From positions 372,001 through 436,000 of the forward strand of contig NZ_FNQB01000003.1 of NCBI RefSeq assembly GCF_900107455.1: a DNA stretch of 64,000 bases, written 5' to 3'. The notes under the pieces were generated by a model. The model had not been told where the DNA came from. It ran no database searches and worked only from the letters and a program-made list of their open reading frames with translations. Shown piece after piece: positions 10,189-17,894 of the stretch. The DNA is from Asanoa ishikariensis (GTDB lineage: Bacteria > Actinomycetota > Actinomycetes > Mycobacteriales > Micromonosporaceae). A program made the position numbers and the translations under genes. Numbering within the stretch: the first letter of the stretch is position 1; each line of letters starts with the position of its first letter.

Positions 10189-10605
10189 ATGGCAATCTCG
10201 CTTTCCACCTGCTTCATCGCGGTCGACGACTTCGACAAGGCGATCGCCTTCTACCGCGACGTGCTCGGCATGGAGGTCCGCAACGACGTCGGCTTCGAGG
10301 GCATGCGCTGGGTGACCGTCGGCTCGCCGGAACAGCCGGGCGTGGACATCGTGCTCGAACCGCCCCTGGCGGACCCGAACGCCTCGCAGTCGGACAAACA
10401 GAGCATGGCCGAGCTGCTGGCCAAGGGACTGTTGCGCGGCGTCATCTTCACCACCGACAACGTCGACGCCACGTTCGAGCGCATCCGCGCCGCGGGCGGC
10501 GAGGTGCTCCAGGAGCCGATGGACCAGCCCTACGGGGTACGCGACTGCGCGTTCCGTGACCCGTCGGGGAACATGCTGCGCTTCAACCAGCCTCGGAAGG
10601 CCTGA
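10189..10605 (+). CDS. glyoxalase/bleomycin-resistance (VOC) family protein
   Basis: A 138-residue vicinal-oxygen-chelate protein with two beta-alpha-beta-beta-beta modules: LSTCFIAVDDFDKAIAFYRDVLGMEV at the N-terminus and GVIFTTDNVDATFERIRAAGGEVLQEP plus DCAFRDPSGNMLRFNQP at the C-terminus. Members include lyases, dioxygenases and drug-binding proteins; nothing here fixes the reaction. It follows the AraC-type gene by 35 bp in the same direction and may be its target. The last 23 bases overlap the convergent ECF sigma gene. Confidence 0.85.
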   Translation: MAISLSTCFIAVDDFDKAIAFYRDVLGMEVRNDVGFEGMRWVTVGSPEQPGVDIVLEPPLADPNASQSDKQSMAELLAKGLLRGVIFTTDNVDATFERIRAAGGEVLQEPMDQPYGVRDCAFRDPSGNMLRFNQPRKA

Positions 10606-11743
10606 TCCGGGCGTTGAGGCGCGCGGCCTGGCGCGTCAGGTGGTCGCGTTCCGGGAGGTTCGGCGCCGCGCGCGCCGCCTCCGCGTAGAGCCGCGCCGCC
10701 GTGACCGGGTCGCCGGCCCGCTCCCGCAGGTACGCCTCGGCCGCCGTGTAGCGCGGCAGGGTCGGTTCGAGCTTGCCCAGCGCGGCCAGGCCAGCGTGCG
10801 CACCGTCGGCCTCGCCGACCGCGACGGCCCGGTTCAGGTGGGCCACCGGGTTGTCGGTGAGCGTCAGTAGCTCGTCGTACCACTCGACGATCTGCACCCA
10901 GTCGGTCTCGTCGGCGGCCTGCGCGTCGGCGTGCAGGGCGGCGATGGCGGCCTGGGCCTGGAACTCGCCGAGCTGGTCACGGGCCAGGGCGGCCTGGAGT
11001 ACGTCGACACCCTCGGCGATCAGCGCGGTGTCCCACTTCCCGCGGTCCTGCTCGGCGAGGGGCACGAGCCGGCCGTCGGGATCGGTGCGGGCCGGGCGCC
11101 GGGCGTGGTGGAGCAGCATCAGCGCGAGCAGGCCGGCGACCTCCGCGTGGTCGATCGCGGCCGCGAGCTGGCGGGTCAGCCGGATCGCCTCGGCGGACAG
11201 GTCGACGTCGCCGGAGTAGCCCTCGTTGAAGACCAGGTAGAGCACGCGCAGCACGGTGGCGACGTCGCCGGGCTGGTCGAAGCGGACGCCCGAGACGGTC
11301 TTCTTGGCCCGGCTGATGCGCTGGGCCATCGTCGCCTCGGGCACGAGGTAGGCCTGCGCGATCTGCCGCGTGGTCAGGCCGCCGACCGCGCGCAGCGTGA
11401 GCGCGACGGCCGAGGCCGGGGTCAGCGACGGGTGCGCGCACAGGAAGTAGAGCTGGAGCGTGTCGTCGGACTCCCTGGCCGGACCCGGCTCCGGCTCGAC
11501 CTCGACGCGCTCCTCACGGGCCCGGCGGGAGGCCTCGGAGCGGGCGGCGTCGACGAACTTGCGCCAGGAGACGGTGACCAGCCAGCCCTTGGGGTCGCGC
11601 GGCGGGTCGTCCGGCCACACCCGCAGGGCCTCGACCAGGGCCTCCTGGACGGCGTCCTCGGCCGCCGCGAAGTCCGCTCCGCGCCGGCCGAGGATCCCGA
11701 TCACCGTGGGGGTGAGGGTCCGCAGCAGGGACTCGTCGACCAC
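10583..11743 (-). CDS. ECF42-type sigma factor with C-terminal TPR-like domain
   Basis: A 386-residue ECF sigma factor: region 2 (FAAAEDAVQEALVEALRVWP), region 4 (LRAVGGLTTRQIAQAYLVPEATMAQRISRAKKTV) and a tail of about 215 residues with FNEGYSGDVDLSAEAIRLTR and LLHHARRPAR. The GTG start overlaps the TAG of the upstream YCII gene by one base (TAGTG), so the two are coupled. ECF42-type factors are known to be linked with DGPF/YCII proteins, to lack an anti-sigma factor and to use their own tail for control. The TGTCGA/CGTC elements at 12211-12237 and 12793-12819 fit the promoter known for this group, implying autoregulation. Confidence 0.88.
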   Translation of the reverse strand: MVDESLLRTLTPTVIGILGRRGADFAAAEDAVQEALVEALRVWPDDPPRDPKGWLVTVSWRKFVDAARSEASRRAREERVEVEPEPGPARESDDTLQLYFLCAHPSLTPASAVALTLRAVGGLTTRQIAQAYLVPEATMAQRISRAKKTVSGVRFDQPGDVATVLRVLYLVFNEGYSGDVDLSAEAIRLTRQLAAAIDHAEVAGLLALMLLHHARRPARTDPDGRLVPLAEQDRGKWDTALIAEGVDVLQAALARDQLGEFQAQAAIAALHADAQAADETDWVQIVEWYDELLTLTDNPVAHLNRAVAVGEADGAHAGLAALGKLEPTLPRYTAAEAYLRERAGDPVTAARLYAEAARAAPNLPERDHLTRQAARLNARIRPSEAG

Positions 11744-12156
11744 TAGTGGCAGTCCGTGGTGGTCTCGGGCTCGGTCAGGAACGGGCGCAGCTCCAGCCAC
11801 TCGTGGATCGGCCTGCCACCCGCGCCGGGAGCCGCGGACAGCTCGCCGGCGAGCGCGACCGCCCGCTCGTACGAGTCGACGTCGATCACCATCCAGCCGG
11901 CGATCAGGTCCTTGGTCTCCGCGAACGGGCCGTCGGTGACCGGCGGGCGGCCCTCGCCGTCGTAGCGGACGAACGTGCCCTCCGGGGACAGCGCCTGACC
12001 GTCGACGAACTCGCCGGTGCCTTCGAGCCGCCGGGCGAAGTCGTTCATGTACTGGATGTGCGCCGTGATCTCCTCCGGCGTCCACTTGTCCATCGGCACG
12101 TCGTTGACCGCTGCCGGCGCGCCACGGTAGTGCTTGAGCAACAGGTACTTGGCCAT
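11743..12156 (-). CDS. YCII/DGPF-domain protein
   Basis: A 137-residue protein with MAKYLLLKHYRG at the start and VDGQALSPEGTFVRYDGEGRPPVTDGPFAETKDLIAGWMVIDVDSYERAVALA, including the DGPF signature. YCII-like proteins have a ferredoxin-like fold with a conserved His/Asp pair and are mostly uncharacterised; DGPF members are the usual targets and genomic partners of ECF42 sigma factors. The ATG at 12156 is preceded by a perfect AAGGAG (12164-12169). It is the first gene of the sigma operon, read from the TGTCGA promoter 55 bp upstream. Confidence 0.88.
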   Translation of the reverse strand: MAKYLLLKHYRGAPAAVNDVPMDKWTPEEITAHIQYMNDFARRLEGTGEFVDGQALSPEGTFVRYDGEGRPPVTDGPFAETKDLIAGWMVIDVDSYERAVALAGELSAAPGAGGRPIHEWLELRPFLTEPETTTDCH

Positions 12157-12210
12157 CTTTGTACTCCTTGGTGAGGTACGGCCCCCATTCTGGCCGTGTT
12201 CCACTGCGGG

Positions 12211-12237
12211 GACGGAGCCGCCCGGCGGTTCTCGACA
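12211..12237 (-). promoter_or_regulatory. ECF42-type promoter of the YCII-sigma operon
   Basis: On the minus strand TGTCGA (12237-12232) and CGTC (12214-12211) are separated by 17 bp. The -35 element directly abuts the stop codon of the upstream gene (12238-12240). The same two elements with the same spacing occur at 12793-12819, and about 50 bp around them are conserved between the two sites. Confidence 0.72.
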
Positions 12238-12738
12238 TCACCCCGCCAGATTTTTCCGCGTGCGCTTCTCGATCAACTCCTCGACCGCGCTCGGCAGGGT
12301 CGTCTCGAAGTCGATCAGCTTCGCCCAGGTCGGTGTCACGACGATCCGGACCATCCGCTCGTAGAGCGAGCGCACCTCCGCCTCCCAGTGCACCCGCTGC
12401 TCGGCCGTCATCTCGTACGTGCCGTTCATCTGGAGGTACTCGTCGGGAATGCCCTCGACGACGTCGAGCTCGACCCGGCCACGGATGAGCAGGATCTTCG
12501 GCGGATGCACCTCGGTGTCGATCGTGAGCGCGACGACCGGGTTGTGCCGCAACGCCACCATCTTCGGGGCGTTCGGCGTGGTGCACATGACGACCTCGGA
12601 CCCGTTCCAGGTGAACCCGATCGGGACGGTACGTGGCGTGCCGTCCTTGGCGACGTACGCCAGGCGGGTCAGGTCGCGGGCCAGCAACTCCCGGCTGAGC
12701 GGTCGGTTCAGAACCTCGGTGACCTCGTTCGGTTGCAC
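12238..12738 (-). CDS. pyridoxamine-5'-phosphate-oxidase-fold (FMN-binding split barrel) protein
   Basis: A 166-residue protein of the split-barrel flavin/F420-binding family: LARDLTRLAYVAKDGTPRTVPIGFTWNGSEVVMCTTPNAPKMVALRHNPVVALTID. Such proteins bind FMN, F420 or haem and act as reductases or oxidases; the cofactor is not decidable here. GTG start at 12738 with a strong GAGGAGG eight bases upstream (12747-12753). A second TGTCGA promoter lies 55 bp upstream, so it is probably a member of the regulon of the ECF42 sigma factor encoded just beyond it. Confidence 0.82.
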   Translation of the reverse strand: MQPNEVTEVLNRPLSRELLARDLTRLAYVAKDGTPRTVPIGFTWNGSEVVMCTTPNAPKMVALRHNPVVALTIDTEVHPPKILLIRGRVELDVVEGIPDEYLQMNGTYEMTAEQRVHWEAEVRSLYERMVRIVVTPTWAKLIDFETTLPSAVEELIEKRTRKNLAG

Positions 12739-12792
12739 GGCTCGTTCCTCCTCGGACAGTGCGCGGCGCGTTCTGGCCGCGTTCAGTCCAGG

Positions 12793-12819
12793 GACGGAGC
12801 TGCCCGGTCGTTCTCGACA
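12793..12819 (-). promoter_or_regulatory. second ECF42-type promoter
   Basis: Minus-strand TGTCGA (12819-12814) and CGTC (12796-12793) with a 17-bp spacer. Spacing and surrounding bases match the promoter at 12211-12237, and it lies at the same distance from its gene (start 12738). Confidence 0.72.
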
Positions 12820-12899
12820 TCAGCGTTGCCGGTATTAGCGAATTACTGTTATTGGTAATCCAGTAATCCTCTGAGGGGTTCCTGGCGACAAAAAGCGCG

Positions 12900-12925
12900 T
12901 ACACCATAATGACCGTTATGGTGTA
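12900..12925. promoter_or_regulatory. 10-bp-arm palindrome in an AT-rich interval
   Basis: TACACCATAA and TTATGGTGTA, perfect inverted arms, surround TGACCG. The site sits in a conspicuously AT-rich stretch (about 12830-12925) 52 bp upstream of the kinase start. It looks like a dimeric regulator site for the kinase-nucleotidyltransferase operon. No regulator gene is adjacent, so the binder is unknown. Confidence 0.55.
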
Positions 12926-12977
12926 ACGCCAGGAAACCTGGTTGTGGGCCGTCCAGATGCTGCGGTGTTCTTGTCCC

Positions 12978-13517
12978 GTGACCCGACCCACCCTTGTCCT
13001 GACCGTCGGCCTGCCGGGTTCGGGAAAGACGACGTTGGCAAAGCGCGTCGCGGCGGAGCGGCGGATGCTGCGGCTCACCCCGGACGAGTGGATGGCGCCG
13101 CTGTTCCAGGACAGCGAGGCGGGCGGCCGCCGCGACATCCTCGAAGGCCGGATGATCTGGACCGCCCACGAGGTGCTGCGCGGCGGAGCCTCCGTGATCC
13201 TCGACTTCGGCTGCTGGTCGCCGGAGGAGCGCTACGCGATCCGCGCGATCGCTTCTGTCGCGGGCGCCGGGTTCGAGCTGTGCTATCTGGAGCTGACCGA
13301 GGAAGAACGTCGGTCGCGAGCCAGCCGCCGCTGGGATGAGAGACCGGAGTCGACCTTCGCGATGACCGACGCCGACCACGACCGGTTCCTGGCGCTGTTT
13401 CAGCCGCCGACGCCTAACGAGTTGGCCTACGGACCGATGCCCGCCCCGCCGCCCGGTTTCGACAGTTGGCCGCAGTGGGCCAGTGATCGGTGGCCGACCC
13501 TGCCGGAGCTGTCATGA
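12978..13517 (+). CDS. P-loop kinase of the AAA/zeta-toxin-like group
   Basis: A 179-residue P-loop protein. Walker A GLPGSGKTT spans residues 11-19; LTPDEWM near 35 resembles the substrate Asp of polynucleotide-kinase, chloramphenicol-phosphotransferase and zeta-like kinases; VILDFGCWSPEER gives the Walker-B-like strand and RASRRWDER a lid with arginines. It probably phosphorylates a small molecule or sugar nucleotide. The GTG at 12978 is chosen because the fold begins there. Its stop overlaps the ATG of the next gene (ATGA at 13514-13517), tying it to a nucleotidyltransferase. Function of the pair is unknown; resistance, stress or toxin roles are all possible. Confidence 0.7.
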   Translation: MTRPTLVLTVGLPGSGKTTLAKRVAAERRMLRLTPDEWMAPLFQDSEAGGRRDILEGRMIWTAHEVLRGGASVILDFGCWSPEERYAIRAIASVAGAGFELCYLELTEEERRSRASRRWDERPESTFAMTDADHDRFLALFQPPTPNELAYGPMPAPPPGFDSWPQWASDRWPTLPELS

Positions 13518-14167
13518 CGTACGCCGCTCTGCTGGCCCGCGCCGAAGCCGACCCGGACGTGGTCGGGGTCATCCTTTCCGGGTCGAAGGCGCGCGGCACC
13601 GACGGCCCGCACTCCGACTGGGACGTCCACGTCGTCGTGCGGGAGCAGACCCCGCGCTGGACCGGCTCCCACACTCGTGAGCTGGACACCGCCGTGCTGA
13701 CCCTCGCGGCCCTCGCCGACGTCTCCGACCGTTGGGCGCGGTACGCGTACCGTGGCGCGGTCGTGCTCCTCGACCGCGGTGGCATCGCCGAGCTCGTCCA
13801 CGCCCAGGCCACCCTGTCGCCGGCCGAAGTGGACCCGTTCGTGCGGGAGGAACTGGACGGGTACATCAACTTCGTCTACCGGGCCGCGAAGAGCCGCCGC
13901 GACGGCCACCACGACCTGGCCCGGCTCGACGAGCTCGAGGCCGGGCCCTGGTTCCTGTGGACGCTGTTCGCGTTGTACGGGCGGGTCCGGCCGTACAACA
14001 AATATCTGCGTTGGGAGCTCGACAACCATCCGCTGCCGGCGCCGTGGACCTTCGAACGGCTGGTCTCGACGCCGTCGGCGGTGTTCACCGACCTGGAGCG
14101 GCTCGCCCGCTCGCGGGGCTACGGCGACGTCTTCGACGCCTGGGAAGATCTGGACCTTCTGCGCTGA
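13514..14167 (+). CDS. nucleotidyltransferase-fold protein
   Basis: A 217-residue protein with the polymerase-beta-type signature: G23-S24 in LSGSKARG, then D35 and D37 in HSDWDVHVVV, the metal-binding carboxylates of aminoglycoside adenylyltransferases and MNT-like proteins. The C-terminal half is helical (FVYRAAKSRRDGHHDLARLDELEAGPWFLWTLFALYGR), like the substrate domain of ANT enzymes. It is coupled to the upstream P-loop kinase by a 4-bp overlap. It may nucleotidylate an antibiotic, a metabolite or a protein; the sequence does not decide. Confidence 0.75.
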   Translation: MTYAALLARAEADPDVVGVILSGSKARGTDGPHSDWDVHVVVREQTPRWTGSHTRELDTAVLTLAALADVSDRWARYAYRGAVVLLDRGGIAELVHAQATLSPAEVDPFVREELDGYINFVYRAAKSRRDGHHDLARLDELEAGPWFLWTLFALYGRVRPYNKYLRWELDNHPLPAPWTFERLVSTPSAVFTDLERLARSRGYGDVFDAWEDLDLLR

Positions 14168-14258
14168 GCGCGGCCTCGGTCGCCTATCGCAACGCGATCC
14201 AGGTGAGCCTGGGCAGCCCGCAGGTGTTCGCCCAGTACCTGCGGGCCGCCCACGAGGC

Positions 14259-15800
14259 CTAGCTGAAGGGGACCTCGTCGGGTTGGCAGGTCGTGCCGCG
14301 GGCCGGGACGGTCAGGTCCACGAGGTAGCGGGTCCGCACCTCGTCGATGCACGCGCTGGCGATCTGGTAGCTCGGGTGGCCCCAGCCCTCGAGGGTGACC
14401 AGCACCGCGTTGGCCAGGCGCTTTTCGGTCGCCACGGCGTTGCGGTACGGGGTGCCGGGGTCGTACCGCGCGCTCAGCAGCAGGACCGGGTTCTCGGTCT
14501 GGGCGTTCCACGGCCCGGTGTAGCGGTCGGTCGCGTCGGCGGGCCAGCCGGACGCGCACGGCGCCCACAGCCACCAGCCGTTGACGGGACCCCACAACTC
14601 GCCGGCCTCGGTGAAGCGGGCGATCTGGGTGGGCCAGTCCGACGACGGCACGCGGGCGGGAGCGTCGCCGCAGGAGATCGCGGCCGACGTGGTCGCGGCG
14701 GTGAAACCGGCCGGCGTCTGCATCGCCCGCGCGGCGGTCAACAGGGCGCTGGCGTCCCCCTCGACGGCCGCGTCCAGGTCCTCCGCGAACTGGGGCCAGT
14801 CCGGCGGCACCCGCAGCGGGTTGAAGGTGGCGACCTGCAGGTCGCCGTAGGTGAGCTCGCCGGGCGGGTCCGCGTTCGGCGCCGGGATCGGCGTCAGACG
14901 GGCCTGGGTGAACAGGCGGGCCACCCGCTGCTGGACCGGCTCGTCGTGGCCGGCGAGCGCGCACTCTCCGGGCGCGCCGTTCTGGCACAGGTCGAGGAAC
15001 TGCCGGAAGACCTCGTCGGCGGACGAGACGGTGTTGCCGATGTTCGTTTCCATGCTGGTGGTCGCGTCGACCGCGTCGACGATGCCGTCCATGACGATCG
15101 CCCGGACCCGTCCCGGGAACAGGTTGAGGTACGTCTGCCCGATCAACGAGCCGTAGGAGAGGCCGACGTAGGTGATCCGCTCCTCGCCCACGCCGGCCCG
15201 CAGCCGGTCGAGATCCCGGGCGGTGTCTGCGGTGGTGATGTGGGACAGCAGGTCGCCGCTGACCTCACCGCAGCGCTTGGCCAGCTCGACGGTCTTGCGC
15301 TGGTAGGCGGCGGACTCTTCCGGCGTGCTGGGAATGGACACGCCGTCCCAGAACGCGGCCTCCTCCTCGGCGCTGGTGAAGCACCGCACCGGTGAGCTGT
15401 CGTTGGTGCCGCGGGGGTCCCAGCCCACCAGGTCGAAGCGCCCGTCACCCCAGGCGTCGAGCTCTTCGCCGCTGTCGCCTACCAGGCCGACACCGCTCTG
15501 GCCCGGTCCGCCGGGGTCGATGAACATCGTCCCGATCCGCTCGTCGGGCTTGCTCGCGAGGTGCTTCATCACGGCCAGCTCGATCTGCTCGCCGTCGGGC
15601 TCGTCCCAGTCGAGCGGCACCGGGACCCGCGCGCACTGGAACTGATCGCCGAGCCCTTCGCAGCTCGTCCACTCGATGGTGGGTGCGCTCGGTGGTGGAC
15701 CGTCCGAAGCCGCGGCGTGCCGGGCGCCGCCGGCGACCGCGGTGAGCGAGGCGACGAGTACGGCCGAGACCGCGCGCCGCGTGAGCCTGTTGTTGGTCAT
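14259..15800 (-). CDS. secreted TAP-type alpha/beta hydrolase (tripeptidyl aminopeptidase family)
   Basis: A 513-residue exported S33-type peptidase. A Sec signal peptide runs over about residues 1-32 (MTNNRLTRRAVSAVLVASL, then an AAA cleavage region). FIDPGGPGQSG gives the oxyanion loop, WDPRGTNDS follows, and YVGLSYGS near residue 210 holds the nucleophile in GxSxG. The C-terminal TAP-like domain carries ARYDPGTPYRNA and a His in LEGWGHPSY. Relatives cleave tripeptides from protein N-termini or hydrolyse esters outside the cell. The ATG at 15800 is used since it gives a normal signal peptide; 15845 would add an unlikely leader. Confidence 0.87.
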   Translation of the reverse strand: MTNNRLTRRAVSAVLVASLTAVAGGARHAAASDGPPPSAPTIEWTSCEGLGDQFQCARVPVPLDWDEPDGEQIELAVMKHLASKPDERIGTMFIDPGGPGQSGVGLVGDSGEELDAWGDGRFDLVGWDPRGTNDSSPVRCFTSAEEEAAFWDGVSIPSTPEESAAYQRKTVELAKRCGEVSGDLLSHITTADTARDLDRLRAGVGEERITYVGLSYGSLIGQTYLNLFPGRVRAIVMDGIVDAVDATTSMETNIGNTVSSADEVFRQFLDLCQNGAPGECALAGHDEPVQQRVARLFTQARLTPIPAPNADPPGELTYGDLQVATFNPLRVPPDWPQFAEDLDAAVEGDASALLTAARAMQTPAGFTAATTSAAISCGDAPARVPSSDWPTQIARFTEAGELWGPVNGWWLWAPCASGWPADATDRYTGPWNAQTENPVLLLSARYDPGTPYRNAVATEKRLANAVLVTLEGWGHPSYQIASACIDEVRTRYLVDLTVPARGTTCQPDEVPFS

Positions 15801-15879
15801 CCTGACCCCCGTCTTCCGATGACCGATTCCACTCAGGCTAACCAACCGTCACTCAACGTGAACCAGGTTTGCGTTCGCC

Positions 15880-16809
15880 TCAGTCCACTCTGGCCGCCGC
15901 GTGGGCGTCGGCCATCGCCAGGTCGGCGTTGATCATCGCGCCCGCGTTGAGGCCGGCGGCCGCGCTGACGATGACCTGGGCGCGCAGGTCGGTGACGTTG
16001 CCGGCCACCCAGACGCCGGGCACCGAGGTGGCGCCGTTCGCGTCGGCCTTGACGGCCACGCCGACCTCGATGTCGCCCATCAGCACCGGCCCGGTCTCGA
16101 CGCCCAGGTCGGTCAGCAGGTCGTCGCGGGCCGTCATCCGGGTCGGGACCACCCAGACGTCGGGGGTCAGGGTCGCGCCGCCGGCCAGGTGGGCCGTGCG
16201 GTCCGGGTCAAGGGCGGTGACCCGGTCGTCGACGAGCGTGATGCCGCGGGCGGCCAGCAGTGCCGCGTCCTGCCCGGTCGGGGCGGGCTGGCCGTTGAGG
16301 ACGACCGTGACGTCGGCACTCCACTGCCGCCAGAGCAGGGCCACGTGGGCGACGGCGGCCGTGGTGGCGATGATGCCGATCGCCTGGTCGCGGACCTCCC
16401 AACCGTGGCAGTACGGGCAGTGCAGCACGTCGCTGCCCAGCCGTCCGGCCAGACCCGGGATGTCGGGCAGCTCGTCGGCCAGGCCGGTGGTCACCAGCAG
16501 CCGGCGGGCCTTGAAGGTGCGGCCGTCGTCGAGGGTGAGGGTGAAGCTGTCGGCTGTTGCCTTGGCGCCGGTCGCCGTACCCGTGGCGAAGGTCGCCCCG
16601 TAGCCCTCGACCTCGGCCCGGCCTATCGCGAGCAGCTCGGCCGGCGGGGTGCCGTCCCGGGTGAGGAAGTTGTGGACGTGGCCGGCGGCGGCGTTGCGCG
16701 GCGTGCCGTTGTCGACCACCAGCACGCTGCGTCGTGCGCGCGCCAGGGTGAGTGCGCCGGCGAGCCCCGCGGGACCACCGCCGACGATGATGACGTCATA
16801 GGTTTCCAT
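15880..16809 (-). CDS. thioredoxin-reductase-like FAD/NAD(P) oxidoreductase
   Basis: A 309-residue flavoprotein with the N-terminal FAD dinucleotide motif VIIVGGGPAGLAGALTLARA, a redox CxxC (HCPYCHGWE, near residue 132) and the C-terminal VPGVWVAGNVTD that closes the FAD site. It fits the thioredoxin reductase fold. Next to an XRE-cupin regulator this type is often annotated simply as NAD(P)/FAD-dependent oxidoreductase, since its partner may not be thioredoxin. It is divergent from that regulator with a 68-bp spacer holding two palindromes, so it is probably its main target. Confidence 0.86.
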   Translation of the reverse strand: METYDVIIVGGGPAGLAGALTLARARRSVLVVDNGTPRNAAAGHVHNFLTRDGTPPAELLAIGRAEVEGYGATFATGTATGAKATADSFTLTLDDGRTFKARRLLVTTGLADELPDIPGLAGRLGSDVLHCPYCHGWEVRDQAIGIIATTAAVAHVALLWRQWSADVTVVLNGQPAPTGQDAALLAARGITLVDDRVTALDPDRTAHLAGGATLTPDVWVVPTRMTARDDLLTDLGVETGPVLMGDIEVGVAVKADANGATSVPGVWVAGNVTDLRAQVIVSAAAGLNAGAMINADLAMADAHAAARVD

Positions 16810-16831
16810 GCCCTGGACGCTCCCGCATGAC

Positions 16832-16867
16832 TGCCAAAAGTGGCAACATTCGTTGCCGCTCTGGCAA
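16832..16867. promoter_or_regulatory. paired TGGCA/TTGCC palindromes between reductase and XRE gene
   Basis: TGCCA-AAAG-TGGCA (16832-16845) and TTGCC-GCTCT-GGCAA (16853-16867) lie side by side, and the whole block is itself roughly inverted. They occupy the centre of the divergent promoter region, as expected for the operator of the adjacent XRE-family protein. Confidence 0.62.
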
Positions 16868-16877
16868 ATTCTGTGTC

Positions 16878-17459
16878 ATGGACCCGAAAACGGTGGGCGA
16901 ACGGCTACGCGCGCTGCGCAAAGAGCGCGGAGCCACCCTCGCGGAGCTGTCCGAGGAGACCGGCATCTCGGTCAGCACCCTGTCCCGGCTCGAGTCCGGC
17001 GGCCGCCGCCCGACCCTGGAGCTGCTGATGCCGCTGGCGCGGGCCCACCAGGTCCCACTGGACGAGCTCGTCGGCGCGCCACAGACCGGTGACCCGCGCG
17101 TGCACGCCCGCCCGATCCGCCGGGGCGCGCTCACGTTCCTGCCGCTGAGCCGGCGTCCGGGCGGCGTCCAGGCGTTCAAGTGGATCTTCCCGGCCCGCTA
17201 CGAGCCACACGCGGAGCTGCAACGGCACGAGGGGTACGAGTGGTTCTACGTCCTCTACGGCCGCGTCCGGCTGCGCCTCGGCGACCACGACCTGACGCTG
17301 GAGGAGGGCGAGGTCGCCGAGTTCGACACCCGGACCCCGCACGCCATCAGCAACCCCTACGACCAGGCCGCGGAGCTGCTCAGCCTGTTCGGGCCGCAAG
17401 GCGAACGGATGCACGTCCGGGCCCGAACCGGCCCTAAGGATGCAGGGTCGCGCCCTTGA
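16878..17459 (+). CDS. XRE-family regulator with C-terminal cupin domain
   Basis: A 193-residue regulator: an HTH at residues 5-62 (VGERLRALRKERGATLAELSEETGISVSTLSRLESG) and a cupin barrel at about 95-185 (HEGYEWFYVLYGRVRLRLGDHDLTLEEGEVAEFDTRTPHAISNP) that probably senses a small ligand or metal. The ATG at 16878 leaves the palindromes outside the gene; an in-frame ATG at 16827 would translate through them. It is divergent from a thioredoxin-reductase-like gene, its likely target. Its last 26 bases overlap the convergent DUF2000 gene. Confidence 0.87.
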   Translation: MDPKTVGERLRALRKERGATLAELSEETGISVSTLSRLESGGRRPTLELLMPLARAHQVPLDELVGAPQTGDPRVHARPIRRGALTFLPLSRRPGGVQAFKWIFPARYEPHAELQRHEGYEWFYVLYGRVRLRLGDHDLTLEEGEVAEFDTRTPHAISNPYDQAAELLSLFGPQGERMHVRARTGPKDAGSRP

Positions 17460-17844
17460 GGATCTTGTCGATGTCGTTGCGTGGGCCGTGGAGGGCGATC
17501 CCGACCAGGTCGAGCTTGTCGGCGTGTACGGCGGCCACCGCCTCCCGGTTGGCGGCGTCGTGGCCGGTGGCGAACAGGTCCGTGGTGAAGATCGCCGGGG
17601 TCAGGCCGCGCCGCAGCGCCCGTTCCCGGGCCGCGGTGAGCAGGACGGCGTCGCCCGCGAAGACCATCACCGGTTGGCGGAACATCGGCAGGTACGGGGT
17701 GCCGTCCGCGTCCGCGTACGGCTGGCCGATGGTTTCCGGTCGGGTGCCGGCGATCCCGCTGACCAGGAACGCGGTCACGTTGAGCCGCTGCCACGTCGCC
17801 AGGTCGTCGCGGAGCAACACGGCGATCTTCGTCTCGAACCTCAT
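17434..17844 (-). CDS. DUF2000 family protein
   Basis: A 136-residue protein covering the whole DUF2000 family: MRFETKIAVLLRDDLATWQRLNVTAFLVSGIAG, then DGTPYLPMFRQPVMVFAGD and IFTTDLFATGHDAANREAVAAVHADKLDLVGIALHGPRNDIDKILKG. The fold is known from structural genomics and is related to peptidyl-tRNA hydrolase II-like proteins, but no reaction is established. It is divergent from an AraC-family gene 50 bp away, a pairing often seen for DUF2000 and AraC genes, so the AraC protein probably regulates it. Confidence 0.85.
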   Translation of the reverse strand: MRFETKIAVLLRDDLATWQRLNVTAFLVSGIAGTRPETIGQPYADADGTPYLPMFRQPVMVFAGDAVLLTAARERALRRGLTPAIFTTDLFATGHDAANREAVAAVHADKLDLVGIALHGPRNDIDKILKGATLHP

Positions 17845-17894
17845 GCCGCCCAGCGTGCCGCCGCCCGCACCCGCCGGTCTTGTACGTTCCTGAC

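Noticed and set aside
10583-13138. A single 851-codon minus-strand gene covering the sigma factor and upstream region
   Set aside because: Only the part after GTG 11743 is sigma-like; the rest crosses the YCII and flavin-fold genes and two promoters in another frame.
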